From Caprella mutica (taxonomy: Eukaryota; Arthropoda; Malacostraca; Amphipoda; Caprellidae): DNA of 64,000 nucleotides. The notes under the pieces are model-generated. The model was given only the letters and a program-made list of their open reading frames with translations, made no database searches and was not told the DNA's origin. Shown in pieces: positions 1 to 11,540 of the stretch. Every line of letters begins with the position of its first letter. Position 1 is the first letter of the stretch. Position numbers and translations under genes: made by a program. The stretch is taken from assembly GCA_947561585.1 (NCBI GenBank), contig CANNZV010001184.1, forward strand, positions 1 to 64,000, in the 5' to 3' direction.

Positions 1-403
1 GTATTGAACCGACTCCCCTGTCAGATGTCTGGAGAATTTTGTAGAAGTTTAAAGGTGTGTATTAACGGTAATTTGACTGGTGCGATTTATGTAATATCTA
101 ATATTTTTTCTAATTTGTTCTCTCGGATATTCCCGTCCCCTTTTAACTGCATAATACAATACTTTACCGTAGTAAAAATGATTACCACTAAAATTTCACT
201 TATGAGTAAACTCCCAAATACCGTTATGAACTTAAACTGTTCTTTGATATTAAACTATTTCGCAAGACTAAGATTTAACTTCTTCTATTAGCATTTCCTT
301 ACTAGTTTTAACCATTTAATCTTTTATATATATTTTCACTTTAATATTTACTTTAACTTTAATATTTACTCTCACGTTAAATGCAACTTTAATTTAATTA
401 CGT
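1..403. other. AT-rich stretch, no recognisable gene
   Basis: A 95-codon open frame runs over 4-291 but begins at a TTG, has no recognisable motif, and shows only ordinary AT-rich composition. I see no gene, RNA or mobile-element end here. Confidence 0.4.
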
Positions 404-2436
404 AAATGCTTACCTTGACGATTACTTAGACACTTACCTTGACAATTACTTACATACCTACCTTGACAATTACTTAGACACTTACCTTGACAATTACTTA
501 GATACTTACCTTGACAATTACTTAGACACTTACCTTGACAATTACTTAGACACTTACCTTGACAATTACTTAGACACTTACCTTGACAATTACTTAGACA
601 CTTACCTTGACGATTACTTAGACACTTACCTTGACAATTACTTACATACCTACCTTGACAATTACTTAGACACTTACCTTGACAATTACTTAGACACTTA
701 CCTTGATAATTACTTAGACACTTACCTTGACAATTATTTAGACACTTACCTTGATAATTACTTAGACACTTACCTTGACGATTACTTAGATAATTTACCT
801 TGACAATTACTTAGACACTTACCTTGACAATTACTTACATACTTTCCTTGACAATTACTTAGATACTTACCTTGACAATTACTTAGATACTTACCTTGAC
901 GATTACTTAGATACTTACCTTGACGATTACTTAGATAATTTACCTTGACAATTACTTAGACACTTACCTTGACGATTACTTAGATACTTTACCTTGACAA
1001 TTACTTAGACACTTACCTTGACAATTACTTAGATACTTTCCTTGACAATTACTTAGATACTTACCTTGACAATTACTTAGATACTTACCTTGACAATTAC
1101 TTAGATACTTACCTTGACAATTACTTAGATACATACCTTGACGATTACTTAGACACTTACCTTGGCAATTACTTAGACACTTACCTTGACAATTACATAG
1201 ATACTTACCTTGACAATTACTTAGATACTTACCTTGATAATTACTTAGACACTTACCTTGATAATTACTTATACACTTACCTTGACAATTACTTAGATAC
1301 TTTCCTTGACAATTACTTAGACACTTAACTTGACAATTACTTACATACTTACCTTGACAATTACTTAGACACTTACCTTGACAATTACTTAGACACTTAC
1401 CTTGACGATTACTTAGATACTTACCTTGACGATTACTTAGATACTTTACCTTGACAATTACTTAGACACTTACCTTGACAATTACTTAGACACTTACCTT
1501 GATAATTACTTAGATACTTACCTTGACAATAACTTAGATACTTCACCTTGACAATTACTTAGACACTTACCTTGACAATTACTTAGATACTTACCTTGAC
1601 AATTACTTAGACACTTACCTTGACAATTACTTAGACACTTACCTTGACGATTACTTAGATACTTTACCTTGACAATTACTTAGACACTTACCTTGACAAT
1701 TACTTAGATACTTACCTTTACCATTACTTAGATACTTACCTTGACAATTACTTAGATACTTACTTGACAATTACTTAGATACTTACCTCGACAATTACTT
1801 AGATACTTACCTTGACGATTACTTAGATACTTACATTGACGATTACTTAGATACTTTACCTTGAAAATTACTTAGACACTTACCTTGACAATTACTTAGA
1901 TACTTTACTTTGACAATTACTTAGACACTTACCTTGACAATTACTTAGATACTTACCTTGACAATTACTTAAACACTCACCTTTACCATTACTTAGATAC
2001 TTACCTTGACAATTACTTTATACTTACCTTGACAATTACTTAGATACTTACCTTGGCAATTACTTATATACTTACCTTGCCAATTACTTAGATACTTACC
2101 TTGACAATTACTTAGATACTTACCCTGGCAATTACTCAGATACTTACCTTGCCAATTACTTAGATACTTACTTTGGCAATTACTTAGATACTTACCTTGG
2201 CAATTACTTAGATACTTACCTTTACCATTACTTAGATACTTACCTTTACCATTACTTAGATACTTACCTTGACAATTACTTAGACACTTACCTTTACCAT
2301 TACTTAGATACTTACCTTGGCAATTACTTAGATACTTACCTTGACAAATACTTAGACACTTACCTTTACCATTACTTAGATACACACCTTGGCAATTACT
2401 TAGATACTTACCTTTACCATTACTTAGATACTTACC
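404..2436. repeat. 24-bp minisatellite, about 85 units
   Basis: Tandem units of 24 bp, consensus acttaccttgacaattac followed by ttagac or ttagat, with occasional 25-mers carrying one extra t. Unit variants are not random. From about 1975 onward units with tttaccattac or ttggcaattac become frequent, and a block of eight units at about 409 recurs at 601 (offset 192 bp), a higher-order period. The minus strand is open for 130 codons at 1993-2385 only because 24 is a multiple of three. I do not regard that as a gene. Confidence 0.95.
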
Positions 2437-2639
2437 CAGCTAACCAAAAGCTGTTTGTCCCACGTCTAAGACGTCTGATACCCCTCACTATAGAGTGATT
2501 TATGGCGCGAGGCAGGGGAAATCAGACGTCTTGTGGACATCTAACCCTCTTCATTTGTACAGGGGTCCCCCTCTGCAAGACGTTTGATCCCACGTCTTGT
2601 CCCTCTCTGACAGAGGGGGACATCCACATGTCCCACATC

Positions 2640-3210
2640 GTACTCCACTCAGTTTTCAAGACGTGGGTCCCACGTGGGACAGAGTACAGATGTCCCTCGC
2701 TATAGAGGGAAGAGAGATTTAAGACGTGGGACCCACGTGGGACAGAGTTTGGATGTCCCTCGCTATAGAGGGATTCAAGACGTGGGACAGAGTGTAAATG
2801 TCCCCCTCTGCAAGACGTGGGACAGAGTGCGGATGTCCCTCTCTGCAAGATGTGGGACAGAGTGCGGATGTCCCCCTCTGCAAGACGTGGGACAGAGTGC
2901 GGATGTCTCCCTCTACAAGACGTGGGACAGAGTGTGGATGTCCCTCTCAGCAAAACGTGGGACAGAGTGAAGATGTCCCCCTCTGCAAGACGTGGGACAG
3001 AGTGCGGATATCCCTCTCTGCAAGACGTGGGACAGAGTGCGGATGTCCCCCTCTGCAAGACGTGGGACAGAGTGCGGATGTCCCTCTCTGCAAGACGTGG
3101 GACAGAGTGCGGATGTCCCCCTCTGCAAGACGTGGGACAGGGAACGGATGTCCCCCTCTGCAAGACGTGGGACAGAGTGTGGATGTCCCCATCTGCGAGG
3201 GGGACATATC
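2640..3210. repeat. 35-bp GC-richer minisatellite
   Basis: From about 2775 the unit is 35 bp (caagacgtgggacagagtgc, then ggatgtccccctctg). It is preceded at 2640-2775 by longer diverged units that carry the palindrome gtgggacccac and the phrase cgctatagaggga. The 2437-2639 lead-in shares pieces of the same words (acgtc, ccctctgcaagacg) and looks like decayed units. Several frames on both strands are open through the array because the unit contains no stop codons; no conserved protein is present. Confidence 0.92.
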
Positions 3211-3237
3211 TCCCTTCTGCTCAAACTACTTCGGTTA

Positions 3238-3864
3238 ATTGGGGTATATAAATAAATTAAATATGTATAAGAAATAAAAAAGATCATACTGATCATTATT
3301 GCAATTTCTTACTATATTGCATATAGTGTATATGTACATTTGGATGTAAATAGATTATTTTATATTACATATTGTTATAAACCATTTAAATGGGAAGAAA
3401 TGGAGAAAGAAATGTAGTGGTGATCTCGGCAATTAATTCCCAGGTAGCAATAAAAGTAATAATAATATTATAATAATATTATCTCGTAACATAAAGTAAC
3501 ATTATTTTCGATGTTAAAATAATATTATTATAACTTTGGAATTAGAATGTTGATTAGATATTATATCAAAACCTTGGAAAAACATTACGATATAACATTA
3601 CATAATATTAAAATAATATTAGGTAAGGTTAGAATAATATTATGTAATATTAAAATAATGCTATAAATATATTACTTTAACATAATATAGATATTATATA
3701 ACATTTGTTCATTTTTTTACTTCTTATTAGAGTAAGGTTAATGTAATATTGAAAAAATATTATTAATATATATTATTCCAATATTGAATTACATTATAAA
3801 AAGTTTGATATAACATTATCTAAATTAAACATATTATTTGGTTAGGTTGAAATAATATTATTAA
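3238..3864. other. AT-rich spacer with ATAATATTAT palindromes
   Basis: No gene seen. From about 3455 the self-complementary word aataatatta recurs at irregular spacing, often next to a ggttag or ggttga word. It looks like a decayed AT-rich repeat, not a regular tandem array. Confidence 0.5.
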
Positions 3865-3900
3865 TACATTAACACGATAAGTTGTCACTCAGTTCTGCAG

Positions 3901-4083
3901 CACAATTGGTACACTAACCTGTATTTTTGTAAAGAATTCAATGTTCCAGTAACAAGTCGGCTGTTTGTACAGTCAAAAGATGATATTGTGAATTTATCAA
4001 AGATCCCTCCTGACAGATTGGAAGGTACTATAAAAAATCTTCCAACCCTTCAGGAGAGACCAATTTTGAATCACTCGATTTAG
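3901..4083 (+). CDS. Possible terminal exon, unidentified protein fragment
   Basis: The frame is open from 3865 to a TAG at 4081-4083. From 3901 it reads like protein sequence instead of translated AT-rich noise, with segments such as KEFNVPVTSRLFVQSKDD and LEGTIKNLPTLQE. There is no ATG. A 3' splice-site-like sequence (tcactcagttctgcag) ends at 3900, so this could be the last exon of a gene or of a transposon ORF. I do not recognise the family, and no upstream exon is visible. It stops just before a cluster of foldback-element ends, so it may be a captured fragment. Confidence 0.3.
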   Translation, partial: HNWYTNLYFCKEFNVPVTSRLFVQSKDDIVNLSKIPPDRLEGTIKNLPTLQERPILNHSI

Positions 4084-4194
4084 CCACACTTGAAGATGCG
4101 TCCTGCCGACAACTATTGATTGTCAGTACTGCAATATGTGATCCAAATGTTGTATTCTGTTGATCTCACTCATTTCACTTCAAGAAATTTGATT

Positions 4195-4265
4195 TTCATC
4201 CGATTTCATCAGAAGTCGTCAGTGCGAAAAATCGCTTGAATACGCATGCATAGTAACCGTACCCT
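4195..4265. mobile_element. Orphan end of the 4267-5560 foldback family
   Basis: This 70-bp stretch (gatttcatcagaagtcgtca ... gtaaccgtaccct) matches the terminal sequence of the neighbouring foldback element and abuts it head to head across one base, making cgtaccct-a-agggtacg. It is either the remains of a second copy or the outcome of insertion into a copy end. Confidence 0.6.
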
Positions 4266-4266
4266 A

Positions 4267-5560
4267 AGGGTACGGTTACTATGCATTCATATTCAAGCGA
4301 TTTTTCGCACTGACGATATCGTCAGAATTGATCGTCAGTGCGAGGTGGTTACACTGTACGCGATTTCTGATCGTCAGTATGTTTCTGCCCAATTAATATT
4401 GCGGTCTAAAGTATGTTTATTTGATATAATGTTCGGGAGGAATTAATACATGTTTGCCTCTGAAATAATAGACGCAACGCTAATTAGATTATTATTTTCT
4501 CAATTTCACTACATACAATTTTGAAATACCTAAATAGAGAAATGATGAGAATATTTTTTATGTAATATAATTATTGAAAGATATTCAATTTTATTAAAAA
4601 TACAAATTGTACTAAGTAACAACCAATTCAAGCCTCTATATATAAATATATTATAATTAAATTAACTTTATATAATTAAATAATATCTGTATTATTTCCG
4701 ATACCTAGTATCAAATAATATATTTCCAAAATGCATGGGTAAACAGTAATAGCAATCAAAAGTAAAAGAAATATACACAAAAATTACAGAAAGTTGTCGC
4801 AAGTCGCATGAAAAAATCAAACTCATTTGATCGCTGAAGTTAGTCTGACGACATCGTACGTATTCTGACGACTAAATCGCTGCCACTGTAACCACTCCCA
4901 TTGGAAAGTATGAGTTTGATTTTCAACCGATTTCATCAGATGTCGTCAGTGCGAAAAATCGCTCGAATACGCGTCCATAGTAACCGTACCCTTAGTCGTC
5001 AGAATACGTAGGAAGTCGTCAGAACAACTTCAGTGTTCAAATGAGTTTGATTTTTTCATGCGACTAGCGACAGATTCGGTAATTTTTGTGTTTAATTCTC
5101 TTATTTTCGATTGCTGTGACTGTTTACTCATACGTTTGGGAAATACATTATTTGATACTATCTAACAGGAATAATACCGATATTTTTTAATTATGTATAT
5201 TATAACTATTTGTTTGTATAAAGGTTTAATTGGTTACTACTGTGTACATTTTTTAATTAAATTGAATATCCTTATATGTAGTTAAATAAAAAAAATCTCC
5301 TAATTTTTCTATTTAGGAATTTCAAAAATTGTGCGCAGAGAAAAAAATAATCAAATTAGCGTCGCACACTGGAAGGTTTTTAATTCCTCTCGAACATTAT
5401 ATCAAATAAACATAGTTTAGATCCCAAAATTACTTGGACAGAGACACACTATCGATAAGAAATCGCGTACAGTGTAAACCACCTTGCACTGACGATCTGT
5501 TCTGACGATATCGTCAGTGCGAAAAATCGCTCGAATACGCATTCATAGTAACCGTACCCT
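4267..5560. mobile_element. 1.3-kb foldback element with a nested 118-bp insertion
   Basis: The two halves are long inverted repeats. The left arm begins agggtacggttactatg and contains gcgatttttcgcactgacga; the right arm ends with the complement (gtaaccgtaccct). Arms of roughly 0.57-0.6 kb stay aligned to the centre, though diverged. The centre is split by 118 bp (4875-4992) flanked by TA on both sides. Without that insert the arms meet as the perfect dyad cgtattctgacgac-TA-gtcgtcagaatacg. The inserted piece itself ends in the same family terminus (gtaaccgtaccct). No coding capacity is seen. TA target preference is compatible with Tc1/mariner-type mobilisation (inference). Confidence 0.75.
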
Positions 5561-5561
5561 A

Positions 5562-5672
5562 ATTTACGTATCAACGGAGCTGTGGAATACAATTGGCAAC
5601 AACTTAAAATATTTCAAATCAATAGACACATTCAAATTGCATTTTAAAAAGAATTTGAAAGATTCTCATTAA
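5562..5672 (+). pseudogene. Non-LTR retrotransposon RT, C-terminal tail
   Basis: A frame from 5562 to a TAA at 5670-5672 contains ELWNTIGNNLKYFKSIDTFK and ends KNLKDSH. The pattern of Leu-Trp-Asn followed by a short Phe/Lys-rich tail is typical of the extreme C-terminus of Jockey/CR1-type LINE ORF2. Only 36 codons remain; the 5' side is cut at the foldback-element boundary at 5560. A second copy of the same tail lies on the minus strand at about 14310-14385. Confidence 0.6.
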
Positions 5673-5953
5673 TATTTTTTTTATATAGAATCCTCTTATT
5701 CAACCTACTATTAAAATTTCTGCTTAATTACAATTTACCATATTAGTCATTTTAACAACTTATCTCTATATCTATGATTGATCATATTTAAATATTTTTT
5801 AATATCTTGTTAAGGCTGCCCTCTCTTTTCAATTTTTTTTAAATGTATATGTATTAGAATTTATTGGTATACTTTTGTTCGATCATTGGAGGCCTTGGCC
5901 CTTGATCTATTGTAAGAGGGTGCCATTTTAAATAAATAAATAAAAAAAATATA
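5673..5953 (+). mobile_element. LINE 3' untranslated region and A-rich tail
   Basis: This follows directly on the RT tail and ends in an aaat/aaataaataaata run (about 5930-5953). It contains the word ccttggcccttgatctattg, matched in reverse complement at about 14085-14110. Together with 5562-5672 it is a 5'-truncated LINE copy. Confidence 0.6.
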
Positions 5954-6440
5954 TCTAACTCGTATTAATAATGGAATTTCCTTCAATTACATCGAGTAGA
6001 ATACCTTTTCAAGCATTGTGGAAATATAAAAAGAAGGAATATGAAAAACAACATTTTGATGAGGTCTTTAAGCTGATTTTAGATACTCTCTACTAGGTGA
6101 AGCGATAAAAAATATTATCAATTGCGCAAATTAAATTTACATCGTTTACAGCTCTTTAAATTAATAAACAGAGCTTATTTTAATTACTAAAAATCACAAA
6201 CAAGGGTTCGTTATCTTTGTGATAATTTCTTTACATTCTTTAATAACCAAGTTTTCAAATTTCATTTTATGAAACTTGAAAGCTTGAAGCGAAATCTAAA
6301 ATTATCGTATCATCTCAACAATATATTCAAATATAAACTGCTGCATATTTTTCATCTCTAAATGTTACTACAACTTAATGTTGGTAAAAAAAGGATGGCA
6401 GTTCAGAGAAAACTACTTTTTAAATTCCAATGTTGAATAC
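5954..6440 (+). repeat. Unidentified repeat shared with 13505-14040
   Basis: Sequence downstream of the LINE tail is also shared, in reverse complement, with 13505-14040. Examples are gaaatataaaaagaaggaat, atgaaacttgaaagcttg and gctgcatatttttcatctc. Both places therefore carry one composite repeat, not two independent LINE insertions. Short stretches have some coding flavour but are full of stops; I cannot name the family. Confidence 0.6.
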
Positions 6441-7263
6441 CATATGAAGGTCCAGGCACCCCAGTCCTCACTTAAACTGTTTCTAAATCTCAACAAATTG
6501 ACTTTTCGTGGTTTTGTTTTTATAAAAACCTTCACATGGTATTTACACATATTTAAACGCCAAAGAATAATTATCTACTGAAATTAAAATCAACAAGCTA
6601 AGAAAAGAAACAAATATTTCTTAGGTTTTCTAATTATTTGTGCAAAACCCATTTTCATCACCCATCAATAAAATCCTTACAACATTCATAAAATTGAATA
6701 AAACTTGATAAAAATTTATATGTGAATGGAAAAGGGTTCAACAATAAAATAGATACCAGAAAGAAACAAGTATCTTTAATAGTTTTTTAAATATATTAAC
6801 TTCAAGTTGTGTTCCGGGGTTTTCGAGACATCCTGTATAAAATTTACTGTTAAAGGATTTTAAATCTAGTAATGTAAATTTAGTTTTTAGTTATATTGCG
6901 GATGTTTTTGGTTATTTGCCAGTATAAGGTAGGAATAAATGGTAGAAATATTTAGTATGCATTTTAGGTGATACATATGGAATATTATGAATGGATTCAC
7001 AGATAATATTATATGTAGGGAGCTTGTAGTCATACTCGACATAAGATAAATGATCGGGGAGATGAGAGTGGCGGGCTGTTGTACCAGAGAAAAGAAAGAT
7101 TAAATAATTAGAAGATGTTAAATGAGGGTATTTTTAGGGTGAAAATATAATACCGCGCATTTCGGAAACAATGCTATATTAGTGAAGCTGATCAAATATT
7201 GGTTTGTATGTGAGTTTAAAGTTATTAAGCTATTCTAGTTATTTAGATGAATCCGATTATGGT
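6441..7263. other. AT-rich intergenic, nothing recognised
   Basis: No gene or array is visible. The phrase ggttttcgagacatcctgta at about 6819 resembles short motifs common in insect dispersed repeats, but no element boundary could be drawn. Confidence 0.4.
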
Positions 7264-7402
7264 CAAATTATTGAGTAAATAAGATTATTGAGTAAATAAG
7301 ATTATTGAGTAAATAAGATTATTGAGTAAATAAGATTATTGAGTGAATAAGATTATTGAGTAGGTAAGATTATTGAGTAAATGAGATTAATGAGTAAATT
7401 AG
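7264..7402. repeat. 17-bp tandem repeat, about 8 units
   Basis: Unit gattattgagtaaataa, with the last units drifting (gtaggtaa, gtaaatga, taatgagtaaatta). Confidence 0.9.
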
Positions 7403-7412
7403 AGTTATAAGT

Positions 7413-7672
7413 AAATCAGCACCGCCTTTTTTCTGACATCTATATTTGAACAACTGGCCTTTCCCTTTCAATGCCGGAAATGTTTCACATCTTTGTTTGA
7501 GAGCTTACTTGTATAACATCGAAAAAGACAGTTACATTTGTGAAAGTAATAAGCACATAGTTTGAAAATTGTGTACTATTTCTTAATTCAAAGGAGAGAC
7601 CCTTCTGCCACGAGATTCGATGTATCAGTGAGCTTCCATCTAAAACAAAGGGAAAAAAGGCGGTGCTGATTT
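7413..7672. mobile_element. 260-bp MITE-like element with 20-bp perfect TIRs
   Basis: The ends are exact inverted repeats: aaatcagcaccgcctttttt at 7413-7432 and its complement at 7653-7672. The interior has no ORF. Clean target-site duplications are not obvious. It directly abuts the pseudogene beginning at 7679. Confidence 0.65.
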
Positions 7673-7678
7673 GTTATT

Positions 7679-8610
7679 AAGTTTGAAGATTTTTTGAAGA
7701 ATGAGAGCAATAAAGAACAATTCATTAATTTGCGTCTAGAAGACTTCAATAGCAATGACATGAAGACACTTCAGGCTATGGGTGACGCGGATTTGCTGAT
7801 TGCATTAACAACTCTAAGAACTTCTGAAACTCACGACACTGTGGTTATTGAGAGAATACTGATCTATTAGTGTTACTAATCCATCACATGAATGTCACTT
7901 CACCTGGTTTACATGACATCAAACTAATATCGGACAAAATTGATTCATGTAAGATATGAAACATAAAGCATGTAATCGGTGTACTTGGAGTAAACATTGT
8001 CAAACTGATATTGCCAATACATGCTCTTCTAGGATGCGATACAACCTCTAGGGTACATTCCATTGGGAAGGGAGCAGAACTGAAAAAGTGAAGAACTGAT
8101 CCTAATTTCAAAAAGATATGATGCCTTTTCTCAACAATATACCTCAAAAAGATGATATATCCCATGCATGCTGGTGAGAGATTGCTTTTACTATTACATG
8201 GAGTAACAAAATCAACGAATCTCGATCACCATTGATTATGGGGTATATTAATGAAGTGTGTACTGGGAATAAACCTCTCCAGCCTGAGATGCTCTGCCCA
8301 ACATTCCACTCGTTCAGAGTGTTCAATCAGGTTCAAGCAAGGATAGGGAATGATTTGAATCCTCTTGAATTTAAGTGAAGAATTGAAAATAAAAGGCTGA
8401 TACCAATTTACATTTCCAAACCCCCTGCTCCATATTCCCTCTTGAAAATGGTCATATGCAACTGTAAATTGGATTGTAGTACTAAAAGTTGTACCTGATT
8501 CAGATATTTCCTTGCGATGCTCAAATATTTGTGGTCAATGTAGAGAAGTATCTTACCATAAGTGTATGGAATATGATTTAAATGATAGTTTTGTGCAGAC
8601 TTATAAGTAA
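7679..8610 (+). pseudogene. Decayed copy of a Cys-rich arthropod repeat-borne ORF
   Basis: Translation in shifting frames recovers the landmarks of an uncharacterised protein family that is multicopy in arthropod genomes. In order: GDADLLIALTTL (about 7780), NTDLLVLLIHH after a frameshift near 7853, IHALLGCDTTSR with IGKGAELKK (about 8015-8090), FHSFRVFNQVQ (about 8300), PPAPYSLLK followed by CNCKLDCSTKSCT (about 8425-8495), and finally CGQCREVSYHKC in another frame. In-frame stops and at least three frame changes make this non-functional. In intact relatives the C-terminus is a Cys-rich CxCKxxC...CxC...CxxC block. Its function is unknown to me; it travels with repeats. The family link is by recall of motifs, not by search. 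Confidence 0.65.
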
Positions 8611-8726
8611 AATATAAATAAAATGAGCTTCATTATCCGCAATTAGCAAAGGAGTGACCTTTTTCAACCAGAAAGGTGTTTCAAAAAAAATCAACGGATA
8701 TTGAAATATTGTTTTTAACATTTCAA

Positions 8727-9552
8727 AATGAATACAACACACCATTAGATTATACACTACACACCATTAGATTATACAACACACCATTATATTATACACT
8801 ACACACCATTAGATCATACAACACACCATTAGATCATACAGCACACCATTAGATCATACAACACACCATTAGATTATACAACACACCATTAGATTATACA
8901 ACACACCATTAGATTATACAACACACCATTAGATTATACAACACACCATTAGATTATACAACACACCATTATATTATACAACACACCATTAGATCATACA
9001 ACACACCATTAGATCATACAGCACACCATTAGATCATACAACACACCATTAGATTATACAACACACCATTAGATTATACAACACACCATTAGATCATACA
9101 ACACACCATTAGATTATACAACACACCATTAGATTATACAACACACCATTATATTATACAACACACCATTAGATTATACAACACACCATTAGATTATACA
9201 ACACATCATTAGATTATACACTACACACCATTAGATTATACAACACACCATTAGATTATACAACACACCATTAGATTATACAACAAACCTTAGATTAGAC
9301 AACACACCATTAGATTATACAACACACCATTAGATTATACAAGACACCATTAGATTATACAACACACCATTAGATTATACAACACACCATTAGATTATAC
9401 AACACACCATTAGATTATACAACACACCTTTAGATTATACAACACACCATTAGATTATGCAACACGCCATTAGATTATACAACACACCATTAGATTATAC
9501 AACACACCATTAGATTATACAACACACCATTAGATTATGCAACACACCATTA
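8727..9552. repeat. 20-bp minisatellite, about 41 units
   Basis: Unit acaacacaccattagattat with t/c and g/t variants and a few 22-23-bp units (actacacaccatt). The variant pattern at 8821-8880 recurs exactly at 9001-9060, a 180-bp (nine-unit) higher-order period. Units are contiguous with no spacers. Confidence 0.95.
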
Positions 9553-10064
9553 TACCCCCCTTTCACCACAGACAGCTTCAGGATAGAGTCTCTTGTTTTT
9601 TTTTTACGAAGGTAATAATATCATTTCATGTCGAATTTCTTTTTATCTCCAATGAAACGTTTTCTAAAGAGATTTACACTAATTAAAATTGCTAATAAAA
9701 TTCAAAGGAAAAATATTCCTATTTATTGCCAAGTTCATCATCAGATCTTTTGCATTATATTTCAATGTTAATTTCTTTAATTTTGTAGCATCAAACACGC
9801 TACTTGAGGATTTAAAGTGGCTTCTTTTTAAATTCCTTCTAATGAAGCTCAAAATTGGAATACATTAAAAAGATTTTAAGTTCTTTACATTATATGAAAA
9901 TAATGAGAATACTCTACTGAACAGATGCAACTCTAGCAACCAAGCTATGTAGGTTCCGCATAATTGGCCGATTTTGCGCGATCTTAAGATTGAGTTAGGA
10001 GTTTTCAATATCCTGAAATTATGAACTATATTAAACTATGAACTATATTATATGAAAACAATTA
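9553..10064. other. Spacer, nothing recognised
   Basis: AT-rich sequence between two minisatellites. No ORF, element end or RNA gene was recognised. Confidence 0.4.
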
Positions 10065-11528
10065 AATCCACCATATATGAACTATATGAAATCCCTATAT
10101 ATGAACTATATGAAATCCCCCATATATGAACTATATGAAATCCCTATATATGAACTATATGAAATCCCCCATATATGAACTATATGAAATCCCCCATATA
10201 TGAACTATATGAAATCCCCCATATATGAACTATATGAAATCCCCCATATATGAACTATATGAAATCCCCCATATATGAACTATATGAAATCCCCCATATA
10301 TGAACTATATAAAATCCCCCATATATGAACTATATGAAATCCCCCATATATGAACTATATGAAATCCCCCATATATGAACTATATGAAATCCCCCATATA
10401 TGAACTATATGAAATCCCCCATATATGAACTATATGAAATCCCTCATATATGAACTAAATAAAATCCCCCATATATGAACTATATGAAATCCCTCATATA
10501 TGAACTATATGAAATCCCCCATATATGAACTATATGAAATCCCTCATATATGAACTAAATAAAATCCCCCATATATGAACTATATGAAATCCCCCATATA
10601 TGAACTATATGAAATCCCCCATATATGAACTATATGAAATCCCCAAAATATGAACTATATGAAATCCCCCATATATAAACTATATGAAATCCCCCATATA
10701 TGAACTATATGAAATCCCCCATATATGAACTATATGAAATCTCCCATATATGAACTATATGATATCCCCCATGTATGAACTATATAAAATCCCCCATATA
10801 TGAACTATATGAAATCCCCCATATATGAACTATATGAAATCCCCCATATATGAACTATATGAAATCCCCCATGTATGAACTATATGAAATCCTCCATATA
10901 TGAACTATATGAAATCCCCCATATATGAACTATATGAAATCCCCCATATATGAACTATATGAAATCCTCCATATATGAACTATATGAAATCCCCCATATA
11001 TGAACTATATAAAATCCCCCATATATGAACTATATGAAATCCCCCATATATGAACTATATGAAATCCTCCATATATGAACTATATGAAATCCCCCATATA
11101 TGAACTATATGAAATCCCCCATATATGAACTATATGAAATCCTCCATATATGAACTATATGAAATCCCCCATATATGAACTATATGAAATCCCCAATATA
11201 TGAACTATATGAAATCCCCCATATATGAACTATATGAAATCCCCCATATATGAACTATATGAAATCCCCCATATATGAACTATATGAAATCCCCCATATA
11301 TGAACTATATGAAATCCCCCATATATGAACTATATGAAATCCCTATATATGAAATATATGATATCCCCATATATGAACTATATGAAATCCCCATATATGA
11401 ACTATATGAAATCCCCATATATGAACTATATGAAATCCCCCATATATGAACTATATGAAATCCCCATATATGAAATATATGAGATCCCTATATATGAACT
11501 ATATGAAAACCCCCACATATGAAATATA
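10065..11528. repeat. 25-bp minisatellite, about 58 units
   Basis: Unit tgaactatatgaaatccccc then atata. Units lacking one c appear at both edges (10080-10160 and 11340-11520), while the centre is homogeneous. This edge-versus-centre pattern is typical of unequal exchange. A 100-bp (four-unit) period is visible where ccctcatatatgaactaaat at 10441 recurs at 10541. The 65-codon frame at 11325-11522 is a by-product of the 24-25-bp edge units. Confidence 0.95.
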
Positions 11529-11540
11529 CCGGGTCGGAAT

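Noticed and set aside
1993..2385. 130-codon minus-strand ORF (YLSNCQGK repeats)
   Set aside because: Pure translation of a 24-bp minisatellite whose length is a multiple of three.
2522..3296. Overlapping long ORFs on both strands in the 35-bp repeat
   Set aside because: Unit lacks stops, so several frames are open by construction; no start context or conserved domain.
8727..9552. CRISPR-like regular short repeats
   Set aside because: Units are contiguous with no unique spacers, and the window is eukaryotic; it is a minisatellite.
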